From JBBRSC01 sp038245795 (GTDB lineage Bacteria; Actinomycetota; Acidimicrobiia; Acidimicrobiales; Microtrichaceae): DNA of 12,108 nucleotides. Under the pieces are notes generated by a model. That model worked only from the letters and a program-made list of their open reading frames with translations. It did no database searches and was not told the DNA's origin. Below, one piece after another: positions 1-8,055 of the stretch. The stretch spans positions 1-12,108 of the forward strand of contig JBBRSC010000085.1 in assembly GCA_038245795.1 (NCBI GenBank), written 5' to 3'. The first letter of the stretch is position 1, and the number at the start of each line of letters is the position of its first letter. The position numbers and the translations under genes are program-made.

Positions 1-312
1 GCGGGGATCGACGTGCAGGAATGGAGGGAGGAGTACTTCGGGGTCGACAGCTTCGGCGGGCCGACAGTTCCCGACAACGAGGTCGAGCCACCCGAAGTGA
101 TGGGACGCCTCGCCTGGAGGTGTGCGACCCCCGAAGCTGCTGCACAGGTCGCCAGCGATGCTGGGTTGTTGGGCCTCTCGGGGCCGCCGATGATTGCTGC
201 GTCGGATCGCTCCCGAGGTGGCAAGCCCAGCCAGCTGTTGTCGCTCTCGGCGGTTGCGGTCCCACGACAGCTGGTCGACGACGCCGTGGCGGTTGATGTC
301 CGAGTCAGCTGA
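1..312 (+). CDS. AtuA-family (DUF1446) protein, C-terminal fragment
   Basis: Frame 1 is open from the first base to the TGA at 310-312, giving 103 visible residues. The gene therefore starts left of the window. The end resembles the C-terminus of the acyclic terpene utilisation AtuA N-terminal domain family (DUF1446): a stretch like GRLAWRCATPEAAAQ, then LGLSGPP, then a GGKPSQLL segment and a final short valine-rich strand after VPRQLV. These proteins are normally about 450 aa when the C-terminal domain is a separate gene. Their biochemical role is not established; Pseudomonas atuA is linked to citronellol/geraniol degradation. The gene converges on the SixA-like gene and the two coding ends overlap by 8 bases (305-312). 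The stand-alone C-terminal AtuA domain lies at 848-1219. Family call is from recalled motifs, not a search. The internal ATG at 34 residues is not taken as a start because the frame stays open to the edge. Confidence 0.72.
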   Translation, partial: AGIDVQEWREEYFGVDSFGGPTVPDNEVEPPEVMGRLAWRCATPEAAAQVASDAGLLGLSGPPMIAASDRSRGGKPSQLLSLSAVAVPRQLVDDAVAVDVRVS

Positions 313-781
313 GAGGCTTTTTCAGCGGTGTGTAGCGCCCCGTCGTGAACTCGGATCCGTCCCATGCGAGTTCCCAGCAACTGCCTTTGGAACAGCCTGA
401 TTTTCCAGGAACTTCCATACCGCGGCCTTGGGCCCGACGAATCACCTCAGGAATGACGTCGCCGTGCGAGCACAACACGACATCCTTGCCGCGCCTCGCC
501 GCCCATTCCGCGAGTTCCCAGGACTCGGAGATGTCGGTACCTTCGAGGAGCGATTCGTTGACCTGGACCTCGAGACCCAGATGTGCGGCGAGGGGCGCCA
601 CGGTCTCCTGGCATCGTGCGGCGGGGCTGGAGATGATTCGCCCGATGGGTCGGCCGTCGAGGAGCTGGACGAGCCGCTGGGACTGATCGTGGCCATCGTG
701 GTCGAGGTGGCGCTCGACGTCGAGCGGGTCGGTGTCGTTTCGGGCTCCGGCCGATCCGTGGCGAACGAGGTAGATGGTCAC
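305..781 (-). CDS. SixA-like phosphohistidine phosphatase (histidine phosphatase family)
   Basis: A 158-aa single-domain protein of the histidine phosphatase (RHG) superfamily. The N-terminal LVRHGS motif holds R7 and the phospho-accepting H8. R56 lies in SSPAARCQET, E80 is the likely general acid, and H106 lies in CSHGDV; together these form the usual phosphate pocket. The C-terminal KGSCWEL segment resembles that of actinobacterial relatives, including the phosphatase half of MutT1-type proteins. SixA proteins remove phosphate from phosphohistidine; the true substrate here is unknown and could be a small phosphoester. The start is GTG at 781. A TATCGT hexamer at 790-795 (minus strand) ends 8 bases before it, so the transcript may be leaderless. 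The gene lies antisense between two AtuA-family genes, convergent with one and divergent (66-base gap) from the other. No signal peptide or membrane segment is visible. Confidence 0.88.
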   Translation of the reverse strand: MTIYLVRHGSAGARNDTDPLDVERHLDHDGHDQSQRLVQLLDGRPIGRIISSPAARCQETVAPLAAHLGLEVQVNESLLEGTDISESWELAEWAARRGKDVVLCSHGDVIPEVIRRAQGRGMEVPGKSGCSKGSCWELAWDGSEFTTGRYTPLKKPLS

Positions 782-789
782 GCTGGCGA

Positions 790-795
790 ACGATA
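790..795 (-). promoter_or_regulatory. Possible -10 box for the SixA-like gene
   Basis: Minus-strand TATCGT fits TANNNT and ends 8 bases before the GTG start. No Shine-Dalgarno sequence is seen between them, which would suit leaderless initiation. No convincing -35 box is visible. Weak prediction. Confidence 0.3.
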
Positions 796-835
796 TTCGC
801 GATCGGGGGATCCCGCGAGCTGTTCGCTCGCTGCA

Positions 836-841
836 TACAGT
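836..841 (+). promoter_or_regulatory. Possible -10 box for the AtuA C-domain gene
   Basis: TACAGT fits TANNNT and is followed by exactly six bases and then the ATG at 848. That would place the transcription start at the A of the start codon (leaderless mRNA). There is no purine-rich ribosome-binding site before the ATG, which supports this reading. No good -35 box was found. Confidence 0.4.
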
Positions 842-847
842 TCAGCC

Positions 848-1219
848 ATGGGACAGATGCTGCTTCGTGACCTGTGCGGTGTTCGATCTGGAGACAAAGG
901 CGACATCAGCGATCTCTCGCTGTTCGCCGACTCGCCCGAGGCGTACGAAGTGATTCGATCCGAGGTGACGCCCGAGCGAGTCGCCGAGCACTTCGGGGAT
1001 CTCGTGAAGGGAACCGTCACCCGATTCGAGGTACCGAACCTGTGGGCGTTGAAGTTCGTGATGACGGACGCGCTGGGGGGTGGAGGGCCGGCAAGCCTTC
1101 GAGCCGACAATCTCGGCAAGACGCTCGGTGGAGCGCTGTTGAGGCTGAGCATCGACGTGCCGGACGAGGTTGCCGCGTCGGCGCCTCGCAATGGTCGGAG
1201 GCCGCCGCCGGCGAGTTGA
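848..1219 (+). CDS. Stand-alone AtuA C-terminal (ferredoxin-fold-like) domain protein
   Basis: A 123-aa protein matching the C-terminal domain that follows DUF1446 in full-length AtuA proteins. Visible hallmarks are RSGDKGD at residues 13-19, then PNLWALKFVMTDALGGGG at 63-80, and GKTLGGALL at 90-98. The last ~15 residues (NGRRPPPAS) look like a disordered tail. In many bacteria this domain is a small gene directly after the DUF1446 gene; here the SixA-like gene lies between them on the other strand. Function is unknown, but a role as partner of the upstream AtuA-like protein is likely. The frame is open back to 428, but that extension runs antisense through the conserved phosphatase and is rejected. 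The ATG at 848 is preferred because a TANNNT box sits six bases before it. ATG at 857 is an alternative. Confidence 0.8.
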   Translation: MGQMLLRDLCGVRSGDKGDISDLSLFADSPEAYEVIRSEVTPERVAEHFGDLVKGTVTRFEVPNLWALKFVMTDALGGGGPASLRADNLGKTLGGALLRLSIDVPDEVAASAPRNGRRPPPAS

Positions 1220-1228
1220 GGGTTGCCG

Positions 1229-1274
1229 CTGGGAGGAATCCCAGTCCTGCAGTGGAGGGTTTGGTCTTCCACTG
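1229..1274 (+). terminator. Tandem hairpins after the AtuA C-domain gene
   Basis: Ten bases after the stop codon there is a 6-bp perfect stem CTGGGA/TCCCAG with loop GGAA (1229-1244). It is followed by a 7-bp perfect stem CAGTGGA/TCCACTG (1250-1274), extendable by a G-T and a G-C pair. No T-run follows, so this is at best a U-tract-poor terminator of the kind often seen in high-GC bacteria. The pair separates this gene from addB downstream. The rest of the 126-base gap holds only the addB promoter candidate. Confidence 0.45.
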
Positions 1275-1333
1275 ATTGACTTCGTCACTCCGTTGTGAGG
1301 CTTCGGGCGAACTTCGCTGTCACACCGCCCACG

Positions 1334-1339
1334 TAGCTT
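1334..1339 (+). promoter_or_regulatory. Possible -10 box for the addBA operon
   Basis: TAGCTT fits TANNNT and is followed by six bases and the ATG at 1346, the same geometry as at 836-848. No Shine-Dalgarno sequence is seen. A leaderless addB transcript is inferred. No clear -35 box. Confidence 0.4.
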
Positions 1340-1345
1340 GTGTGC

Positions 1346-4300
1346 ATGGGAGTTCGGGCTCGATGGGTGGGTTTTGGTGCGGAGGTGATCGACGCGCTCA
1401 GCAAAGAGATCGCCGCGGCGAAAGGCGCTGATCCCCTAGCGCCCGTCACGGTCATCGTGACCGATCACGCCGCAGAGGTGGGGCTGCGCCGCGGCGTTGG
1501 ATCACGACCCGGTGGCGTCGCCAACGTCGCGTTCGTCACATGGGAGCGTTTCGCTCTCGATCTTGTGGGTCCCGAGCTCGAACAATCAGGGCGTCGGCGA
1601 CTCTCGATGCTCGCCTTTGCGGCAGCGGTCCGAGTGCAACTGCGCGAGCCCTCCGGGCCGCTCAAGAATCTCGCAAGCCACGCATCGACGGAGCGACTCG
1701 TCACGGACTCCATCACCCGACTTCGATCACTTCCGCCGGAGTTGGTCGCAACCTTGGCGGAGTCCTCGCGCCCGCTGACCAAGGCGATCGCCGCGATGGG
1801 CCCGCTTGTTCGGGAGCGGCTCGGTCCGGTCTACGACGATGTCGATGTGCTGTCGCTCGCGGCGCAACAACTCCGAGCGTCAACCGACATCTCGCACGGG
1901 GACCACACGGCCCCGATCATTGTGGCCCTGCCGGGAAGGTTGACCGCCCCCGAACGGTCGCTGCTCGCATCGGCGACGGTTGGGTCCGAGGTGGTCCTGT
2001 TGATCGGCGCTGCCGGAAACCCGACGTCCGACGACGAGCAGCGAGGTCGGGTGATCACATGGGGAGCCGATCCCGGCGCCGCGCCAACCGTCGCCGCCGT
2101 CACGCCCACGGCGTATCTCAGCGCCCCAGATCCCGAGGCCGAGGTTCGCTCGGTGCTTCGATGGTGTCTCGAGCAACATGCCGACGGCGTCGCATGGTCC
2201 GAGATTGGAGTGCTGTACTGCTCGGCAGAGCCCTACCTGCGATTGCTCCATCAACATCTCGGCCTCGCCGATATCACGCACTCTGGCCCTGGGCTCGTGA
2301 CGGTGGGTGAAACCTTGGTCGGTCGTGTCGTCGGATCGGTCGGGCGACTCGTCAGCTCCGACCTTCCTCGTGGCGCTGTCATGGCGCTCCTGGCGTCAGC
2401 TCCCATTCATGCATTCATGGCAACGTCGTCCGGCTCAGCCGTTCCGTCGTCGCTGTGGGACCGGGTGTCTCGCAACGCAGGAATCGTCAGGGGCCGTGCG
2501 AGCTGGATCGAACGACTCGACGACCACTCAAGCAACCTCAGCGATCGGTCGAATCCGACCGACGAGCAGCGCCTCGAACTCGGATGGACTCGCGACTTGC
2601 AGTCATTCATGGCGACGTTCATCGAGGAACTCGATCGGGCCGGGACCCTCGTCGACTGGGCGGACCTCACCCACTGGCTCATGGCGCTACTCGCCAAGCT
2701 CCTGCCCGCGGCTTCCCGGGAGATCTGGAGCGAGAGTGAACGTCGAGCCGCAGATCAACTGGAACTTGCGATCAGCCGCCTCGGAGAACTCGACAACATC
2801 GATCCTGCCCCTCGTTGGGACGGGTTCTGGCAGGCGGTTGAAGGAGAACTCGCCCGCTCCACGGGTCGTATCGGCCGACTGGGCGACGGAGTAACGATCG
2901 GCCCGCTCGAAGCCGCACGCGGAGCCGAGTTTGCCGTAGTGGCCATCGTCGGGTGCACCGAGGCCGCACTCCCCCGACCCGTTCGAGGCGACGCCGTGTT
3001 TGGCCCGAACGACTTCGACATCATGGGGTGGGACGCCCCCATCGACTCCGCTGCGACGCAACATCGGACCTACCTAGCTTCGCTGGCAGTCGGATCCACC
3101 CATCGTCTGGTATCGCATCCCCGCAGCGACCCACGTCGGGGACGTCAGATTCGGCCATCGAGATGGGCGGACCCGAACAATGCTCCGTCGGTTCCGAACG
3201 TGCGAGTTGCATCGGCGTTTGCGTCGCTCGGCGTGGCCGATGCCGTGCTCGACGATGCCGAGGAACGACTTGCCCGGCTCAGCCGATCAACATCGGTCGT
3301 TGGGGCTCCGTTGTGGCAGGCGAGCGATGTCCTGGCACCGGGCGCAGCGGCGTGGCGAGCGAAGCGTCAGGATCCGCTGTCGATGTGGTCGGGCAGCGTC
3401 GGCCGCGGCGCGGCGATGCCGACGATCGAACGCAACCTCTCGATCACAGCGCTCGAACAATTCGCCAAATGCCCCACGAGCTACTTCCTCGGAAAGGTGC
3501 TCAACGTTGGCGACGCGCAACCACCAGATGAAGTCGAATCGCTCGCACCGACGGACCGAGGACGGTTGACGCACACGATCCTCGAGCGCTTCATCCAGGA
3601 TCGAATGAGCAACGGCCGCCCGGAATCTCCCCAAGATGTCTGGTCGGAAATCGATCGGGCCCGACTTCACGAGATCGCCGACACCACCATGGTGGAGCTG
3701 GAGGTGACGGGCACGCCAGTGGGTCGCGAGCTGCTGTGGGTGTTGGAACAGCGGGCGGTGCACGACCGACTCGATGCGTTCCTCGATACGGACGATCGTT
3801 ACCGACGCGAGTTCGGGGCCCGACCCGAAGCGGTCGAGCACCGGTTCTTCGAGCGGCCGCTCGACGTGGAGCTGCCCTCTGGTCGCCGCCTGAGCTTTGT
3901 CGGGAGCACCGACCGAGTCGACCGCCTCGACAACGGCGGGATCTCGCTCATCGACTACAAGGTCAAGAACCGTTCCGCTGGGACCAGCCGGGCCGAGATC
4001 ATGTCCCGGATCGAGTCAGGGGAGTTGCTGCAACTCCCGCTGTACGCACGGGCCGCCGCTCGCGAACTTCCCGAGGCGGACGCATCGCTCATCACCGCCG
4101 CGTACTGGTACCTCTTCGCCGACGGGTCGAGCCGGATCGTCGACGTCGATCTGCCCAGTGTCGACCACGCGTTCCTTCGCTCCCTCGACGTCATTGCGGA
4201 TCTCATAGAAGCAGGACACTTCCCGGTTCGACCGGGCGACGTGTCCACCCGGGCCGGCGCACCGTTCTCGCATTGCACCTACTGCGCGTTCGACTCCATC

Positions 4301-4405
4301 TGCTCAACCTCGCGGGCCGACGAGTGGGAGCGAGCGAGCGCCACGCCAGAACTGGTGTCTTTCGTCTCGATGCTTGCAGGTGTCGAGACGACCACGGAGA
4401 CCTGA
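1346..4405 (+). CDS. addB: AddB-type helicase-nuclease subunit with Fe-S nuclease domain
   Basis: 1019 aa. The first ~700 residues look like an inactivated UvrD-like fold. A VTVIVTDHAAEVGLRR segment stands where a P-loop would be, with no GxGKT, and a VAIVGCTEAALPRP segment matches the region typical of AddB/RecC-like subunits. The C-terminal third is a PD-(D/E)XK nuclease: H743 (RLTHTILERF), D856, D870-Y871-K872 and Q896. Four cysteines, C709, C977, C980 and C986, have the spacing C...C-x2-C-x5-C of the 4Fe-4S-stapled AddB nuclease. In the family, AddAB resects double-strand breaks and responds to Chi, feeding RecA. Which strand each nuclease cuts is known for Bacillus and only inferred here. 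The stop overlaps the addA ATG by one base (TGATG). ATG 1346 is preferred to GTG 1340 because of the TANNNT-N6 spacing. An AdnA identity is less likely because helicase motifs are absent. Confidence 0.85.
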   Translation: MGVRARWVGFGAEVIDALSKEIAAAKGADPLAPVTVIVTDHAAEVGLRRGVGSRPGGVANVAFVTWERFALDLVGPELEQSGRRRLSMLAFAAAVRVQLREPSGPLKNLASHASTERLVTDSITRLRSLPPELVATLAESSRPLTKAIAAMGPLVRERLGPVYDDVDVLSLAAQQLRASTDISHGDHTAPIIVALPGRLTAPERSLLASATVGSEVVLLIGAAGNPTSDDEQRGRVITWGADPGAAPTVAAVTPTAYLSAPDPEAEVRSVLRWCLEQHADGVAWSEIGVLYCSAEPYLRLLHQHLGLADITHSGPGLVTVGETLVGRVVGSVGRLVSSDLPRGAVMALLASAPIHAFMATSSGSAVPSSLWDRVSRNAGIVRGRASWIERLDDHSSNLSDRSNPTDEQRLELGWTRDLQSFMATFIEELDRAGTLVDWADLTHWLMALLAKLLPAASREIWSESERRAADQLELAISRLGELDNIDPAPRWDGFWQAVEGELARSTGRIGRLGDGVTIGPLEAARGAEFAVVAIVGCTEAALPRPVRGDAVFGPNDFDIMGWDAPIDSAATQHRTYLASLAVGSTHRLVSHPRSDPRRGRQIRPSRWADPNNAPSVPNVRVASAFASLGVADAVLDDAEERLARLSRSTSVVGAPLWQASDVLAPGAAAWRAKRQDPLSMWSGSVGRGAAMPTIERNLSITALEQFAKCPTSYFLGKVLNVGDAQPPDEVESLAPTDRGRLTHTILERFIQDRMSNGRPESPQDVWSEIDRARLHEIADTTMVELEVTGTPVGRELLWVLEQRAVHDRLDAFLDTDDRYRREFGARPEAVEHRFFERPLDVELPSGRRLSFVGSTDRVDRLDNGGISLIDYKVKNRSAGTSRAEIMSRIESGELLQLPLYARAAARELPEADASLITAAYWYLFADGSSRIVDVDLPSVDHAFLRSLDVIADLIEAGHFPVRPGDVSTRAGAPFSHCTYCAFDSICSTSRADEWERASATPELVSFVSMLAGVETTTET
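4396..4400 (+). promoter_or_regulatory. Ribosome-binding site for addA inside addB
   Basis: GGAGA lies four bases before the addA ATG at 4405, within the last codons of addB. Together with the TGATG overlap, this suggests translational coupling and supports the 4405 start over the long upstream open frame beginning at 3736. Confidence 0.5.
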
Positions 4406-7400
4406 TGGGAAACACGAACATGCTGGGCACCGCCGTCTCACCGCCTGATGAAGGACCGCTGCCACCCGATGAGCAGGACCGATCTCGCCTGCGTGAGGAG
4501 CTCGATCAGACCATTTTTGTTGATGCAGGCGCGGGTTCGGGCAAGACGACCGAGCTCATTCGGCGGGTCGTCAATCTGGTCGGCGCGGGGATTCCACTGG
4601 GCGAGATCGCGGCGATCACTTTCACCGAGGCGGCGGCGTCTGAACTCCGCCATCGCCTCCGACTCGGCCTCGAACAGGCACTCGAGTCTCAGCGGGTGGA
4701 ACACGACCGCCCCGAGGCGACAACTCCCGACGACTCAAGCACCTCTGAGCGCGTCGGGCCGCCCGAAAACGATCGAATTGAACTGATCGGTCGCTACGAA
4801 GCGGGCATCGAAGCGCTCGAACACGCGGCGATTCAGACGCTGCACAGCTTCGCTCAACGGATCCTGACCTCGCATTCGCTGGAGGCGGGCCTGCCTCCCG
4901 GCTTCGAGATCGCCGATGAGGTGGCCTCCACAGTCGACTTCCAGCATCGATGGGCTCAACATCTGACATCGATGTACGACGACCGCGAGTTGTGGCCGAC
5001 GTTGCGCCGGGCTCTCGCCATGGGTATCACCAATGGTCATCTCTCTGACCTCGCACGGGTGCTCGACGACCACTACGACCGTCTACCTGCGCTGCCGATC
5101 GTCGATGGGCCGTTGTCGTCGTTGTCGGTCGAACGGATCGTCTCCGCGCTCACTGCGGCGATGGCGCTCGCTGATGACTGCGCCAACACGTCCGACAAGC
5201 TCGTCGTTCACCTGAGCGGTCGGATCGCATCGTTGGTCAACTCGCTCGGGGCCGCGGTGTCGGACGAAGCGCTGCTCGGCATACTGGTCGAACCGCGGAA
5301 GTGGACCGCTGGCAACTGGGGCAGTGGCTTGGTGTGGGGGGAGACCAAAGCCCAGGTCCAGGCGCTGCTCAACGAAGCACAGGACGCCCGGACTGACCTC
5401 GTGGCGGCCGCTCGAAACGACGTCATCCTCAGACTGGGTGTCAAGATCGAGGCGTTCGTTCTGGAGTCCGCTCGCCGTCGCCAACACGTTGGAAAGCTCT
5501 CGTTCCATGACCTCTTGACGTTGTGCCGAAACCTGCTGCGTTCATCGCCGAGCGCTCGGCGGTCGGTCGGTCGTCAATACCGACGACTTCTTCTCGACGA
5601 GTTCCAGGACACTGATCCGCTGCAGATCGAGATCGCCACGCTCATTGCCGGGTCGATCACGAATGAAGTCGCGCATGGCGATGGTCAACGTGGTGACGAC
5701 CTCTCGGGCATGGAGTGGTTCGACATCGACGTCGAACCCGGGCGACTCTTCTTCGTTGGCGATCCGAAGCAGTCGATCTATCGGTTCCGCCGCGCTGACA
5801 TTGCCTTGTTCGATCGTGCGTCGCAACGGCACGGCTCGGGTCGTTGTGAACTGACGTCGAATTTCCGAACCGTTCCGCAGATCCTCGAGTGGGTGAACGC
5901 GCTGTTCGCCTCGCTGATGCCCGACGGAGCGCCGGGCCAGGCGCGATTCTTGCCGTTGGCGCCCCAACGGGCTCCACTCGTCGATGGCCCAGCAGTCGAG
6001 TTGCTCGGCGGTCCGATGCCCAAGGTGAAGGCGCAGGAGATTTACCGAGCCGCAGCCGACGATCTCGCTGACCACATTCTGGCGATCGTCGATGACGGTC
6101 GGTTGGTCGGCGATGCCAGCTCTGGTGGAACGCGTCCGGCGACCTTCGGCGACATTGTGATCCTCGTCCCGTCACGAGTGTCGGTCCCCACGGTCACGGC
6201 GGCGCTGTCTGAGAGGGGTGTGCCGTATCGCCTCGCTTCGGCGTCACTGGTCTGGAATTCGGAGGAGATCTCGGCAGTTCTGGCGATCCTTCGATGTGTC
6301 GATGATCCGGGCCACGAAGTCGCCGTAGTCGGAGCCTTGCGATCGCTGTTGTTGGGTGTCTCCGATGCCGAGTTGCTCGTTTGGCGGAAAGGCGGCGGAG
6401 AGTGGACCCTCACTGCCCCGTTCCCCCCCGGACTGGCTGACCATGCGGTGGGGCGCGCCATGGATCGACTTCGAACCTTGCACCATGAACGTTTCTGGAT
6501 GACCCCTGATGAACTGATGGACACGGTGGTGCGACGATTCGGCGTGATGGAGTTCGCTCTCCTCCATGGTGGCGAGGAGGCGTTCGATCGTGTCCGGTTC
6601 GCGGTCGATCAAGCACGGGGCTTCGTGGCATCGCAGCGTGCTGATGTGCGGGCGATGCTCGAGTGGATCGAGTTCCAGAGTTCCGAGACGATTCGGGTCA
6701 GCACCCCTAGCGTCGACGACGAGTCCGCCGATGTTGTTCGAATCATGACGATTCACGCGTCGAAGGGGCTGGAGTTCCCCGTCACGGTGCTCGCCGGCTT
6801 GAGCACGCAACGCCGGGGTCGAAGCGGCGTCCAGGTGCTCTGGGACGACCACGGCCAAGCCGAGGTGGCGTTGCGCTCAGCTGACTCCACGCTCGGCTTT
6901 GATGCCTTGGTTCCTGCCGAGGAGATGATGTCGGACGCCGAGCGGGTTCGACTCCTCTATGTGGCAACGACTCGCGCCAAGGACTGGTTGGTGGTCTGCG
7001 CCCATCACCTCGAACGGCCGCCATCATCGACGGCAGCGATGACAGCTGCTGAGCAGATCTGGACGGTGTCGATGGAACACCCTGAGTTGTGGACCTTGGT
7101 CGATCGACAGAGCCGCCCGATGCGTGAGTGTGTCGAGATATCGCTCCCCGCGGTCTCGACCGATGCCGAGATCGCTTCAGAACGGGAGTCACTCGACGCA
7201 GCGAGCCGTTCGTTGGCAGCGCTGGTGGCGAACTCGCCGCCGAGGATCTGGTCGGCAACGGGCATCGCCGCACGTGGGATGCAACACGCCGCGCGGATTG
7301 GCGCAGAGATTTCGGGCGCGGGCTCTGAGGGAACTGGCACATCACATACCGGGTCGGTCGACGTCAGTCCTGTGATCGCTGGCGCTGACGTGATCGTCGA

Positions 7401-7986
7401 GATCGACGGACTCGATACACCTGCCGATCCAGTCGCGCGCCGGCGGGGTCGCGCCGGCACAGCGATCGGTCGGGCAGTTCACGCCACGCTCCAAGTTGTG
7501 GACCTCGTTGATCCTCAGAACGTTGACGCCGTCGCTCAAGTGCAGGCCAGTGCCGAAGGTGTCGACGGTGCGGCAGCGACGGTTGAGCGTTTGGCGAATG
7601 TGGCGTTGACCAGTGACACGCTGCGGCGTGCGGCGGCTCGACCGCATTGGCCGGAAATGTACGTTGCGGCACCGGTTCCGGGTCTGGGAACGTCACCCGT
7701 GACCATTGAGGGCTACATCGATCTGTTGGTCGATGATGGTGCTGGCGGCTACGAGATCATCGACTACAAGACCGACGCCGTTCGCGACGAGGCAGCCGCC
7801 ATCGAACGATCTTCGTCCTACCGGTTGCAGGCGGCCGCTTACGCGTGGTTGGTAGAAACCGTCACATCGAAGCCTGTGTCGCGAGCCACCCTGTTGTTCG
7901 TGGGTGCCCATCACACCATTCCCATCGAGATCACCGATCTTCGATCAGCAATCGATGAAGTGCTCAACGTCGTGAGCACCGCCTGA
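4405..7986 (+). CDS. addA: AddA-type UvrD-family helicase-nuclease
   Basis: 1193 aa, close to the usual ~1200 aa of AddA. All superfamily 1A helicase motifs are visible: Walker A AGAGSGKT 41-48, motif Ia ITFTEAAASELR 71-82, TLHSFAQRIL 145-154, motif II DEFQDTD 398-404, motif III FFVGDPKQSIYRFR 449-462, motif IV LTSNFRT 483-489, motif V VRIMTIHASKGLEF 778-791 and motif VI RVRLLYVATTRAKD 847-860. A RecB-like nuclease follows, with H1026 (IGRAVH), D1106, D1120-Y1121-K1122 and Q1142 (LQAAAYA), so it appears catalytically complete. Residues 96-125 and ~965-990 are low-complexity, poorly conserved linkers. The enzyme is expected to unwind DNA 3'-5' by ATP hydrolysis while cutting one strand, in complex with AddB. 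The frame is open upstream to 3736, but that part overlaps conserved addB. RecB is the main alternative; the AddB-like partner and absence of RecC/RecD here favour AddA. Confidence 0.93.
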   Translation: MGNTNMLGTAVSPPDEGPLPPDEQDRSRLREELDQTIFVDAGAGSGKTTELIRRVVNLVGAGIPLGEIAAITFTEAAASELRHRLRLGLEQALESQRVEHDRPEATTPDDSSTSERVGPPENDRIELIGRYEAGIEALEHAAIQTLHSFAQRILTSHSLEAGLPPGFEIADEVASTVDFQHRWAQHLTSMYDDRELWPTLRRALAMGITNGHLSDLARVLDDHYDRLPALPIVDGPLSSLSVERIVSALTAAMALADDCANTSDKLVVHLSGRIASLVNSLGAAVSDEALLGILVEPRKWTAGNWGSGLVWGETKAQVQALLNEAQDARTDLVAAARNDVILRLGVKIEAFVLESARRRQHVGKLSFHDLLTLCRNLLRSSPSARRSVGRQYRRLLLDEFQDTDPLQIEIATLIAGSITNEVAHGDGQRGDDLSGMEWFDIDVEPGRLFFVGDPKQSIYRFRRADIALFDRASQRHGSGRCELTSNFRTVPQILEWVNALFASLMPDGAPGQARFLPLAPQRAPLVDGPAVELLGGPMPKVKAQEIYRAAADDLADHILAIVDDGRLVGDASSGGTRPATFGDIVILVPSRVSVPTVTAALSERGVPYRLASASLVWNSEEISAVLAILRCVDDPGHEVAVVGALRSLLLGVSDAELLVWRKGGGEWTLTAPFPPGLADHAVGRAMDRLRTLHHERFWMTPDELMDTVVRRFGVMEFALLHGGEEAFDRVRFAVDQARGFVASQRADVRAMLEWIEFQSSETIRVSTPSVDDESADVVRIMTIHASKGLEFPVTVLAGLSTQRRGRSGVQVLWDDHGQAEVALRSADSTLGFDALVPAEEMMSDAERVRLLYVATTRAKDWLVVCAHHLERPPSSTAAMTAAEQIWTVSMEHPELWTLVDRQSRPMRECVEISLPAVSTDAEIASERESLDAASRSLAALVANSPPRIWSATGIAARGMQHAARIGAEISGAGSEGTGTSHTGSVDVSPVIAGADVIVEIDGLDTPADPVARRRGRAGTAIGRAVHATLQVVDLVDPQNVDAVAQVQASAEGVDGAAATVERLANVALTSDTLRRAAARPHWPEMYVAAPVPGLGTSPVTIEGYIDLLVDDGAGGYEIIDYKTDAVRDEAAAIERSSSYRLQAAAYAWLVETVTSKPVSRATLLFVGAHHTIPIEITDLRSAIDEVLNVVSTA

Positions 7987-7992
7987 ACGCTT

Positions 7993-8027
7993 CCGGTGCG
8001 CTCAGTGCGGGAGACCGCGAGCACCGG
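7993..8027. terminator. Bulged hairpin between convergent addA and cysteine desulfurase
   Basis: Six bases after the addA stop a three-part stem can form: CCGGT (7993-7997) with ACCGG (8023-8027), GCTC (8000-8003) with GAGC (8019-8022), and GCGG (8007-8010) with CCGC (8015-8018), closed by a GAGA tetraloop. Bulges GC and AGT lie on the left arm. This gives 13 pairs, mostly G-C. No T-run follows in either direction. Its place between two converging stops suggests a bidirectional terminator. The remaining ~28 bases of the gap show nothing else of note. Confidence 0.5.
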
Positions 8028-8055
8028 CTTCGGCGTACGCGACACGGTGTACGGC

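Noticed and set aside
428..847. N-terminal extension of the AtuA C-domain gene in the same open frame
   Set aside because: It runs antisense through the conserved SixA-like phosphatase, and its translation lacks family features; the domain starts naturally at the ATG at 848.
778..1288. Two minus-strand open frames antisense to the AtuA C-domain gene
   Set aside because: Composition is shadow-like with no recognisable motif, while the plus-strand frame has conserved RSGDKGD and GGGG motifs.
3736..4404. Long upstream extension of addA
   Set aside because: It overlaps the addB nuclease domain, is arginine-rich shadow sequence, and the Walker A domain starts normally after ATG 4405 with TGATG coupling.
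1346..7986. AdnAB identity for the helicase-nuclease pair
   Set aside because: In AdnAB both subunits carry helicase motifs; the first gene here has none, and its cysteine pattern fits AddB.
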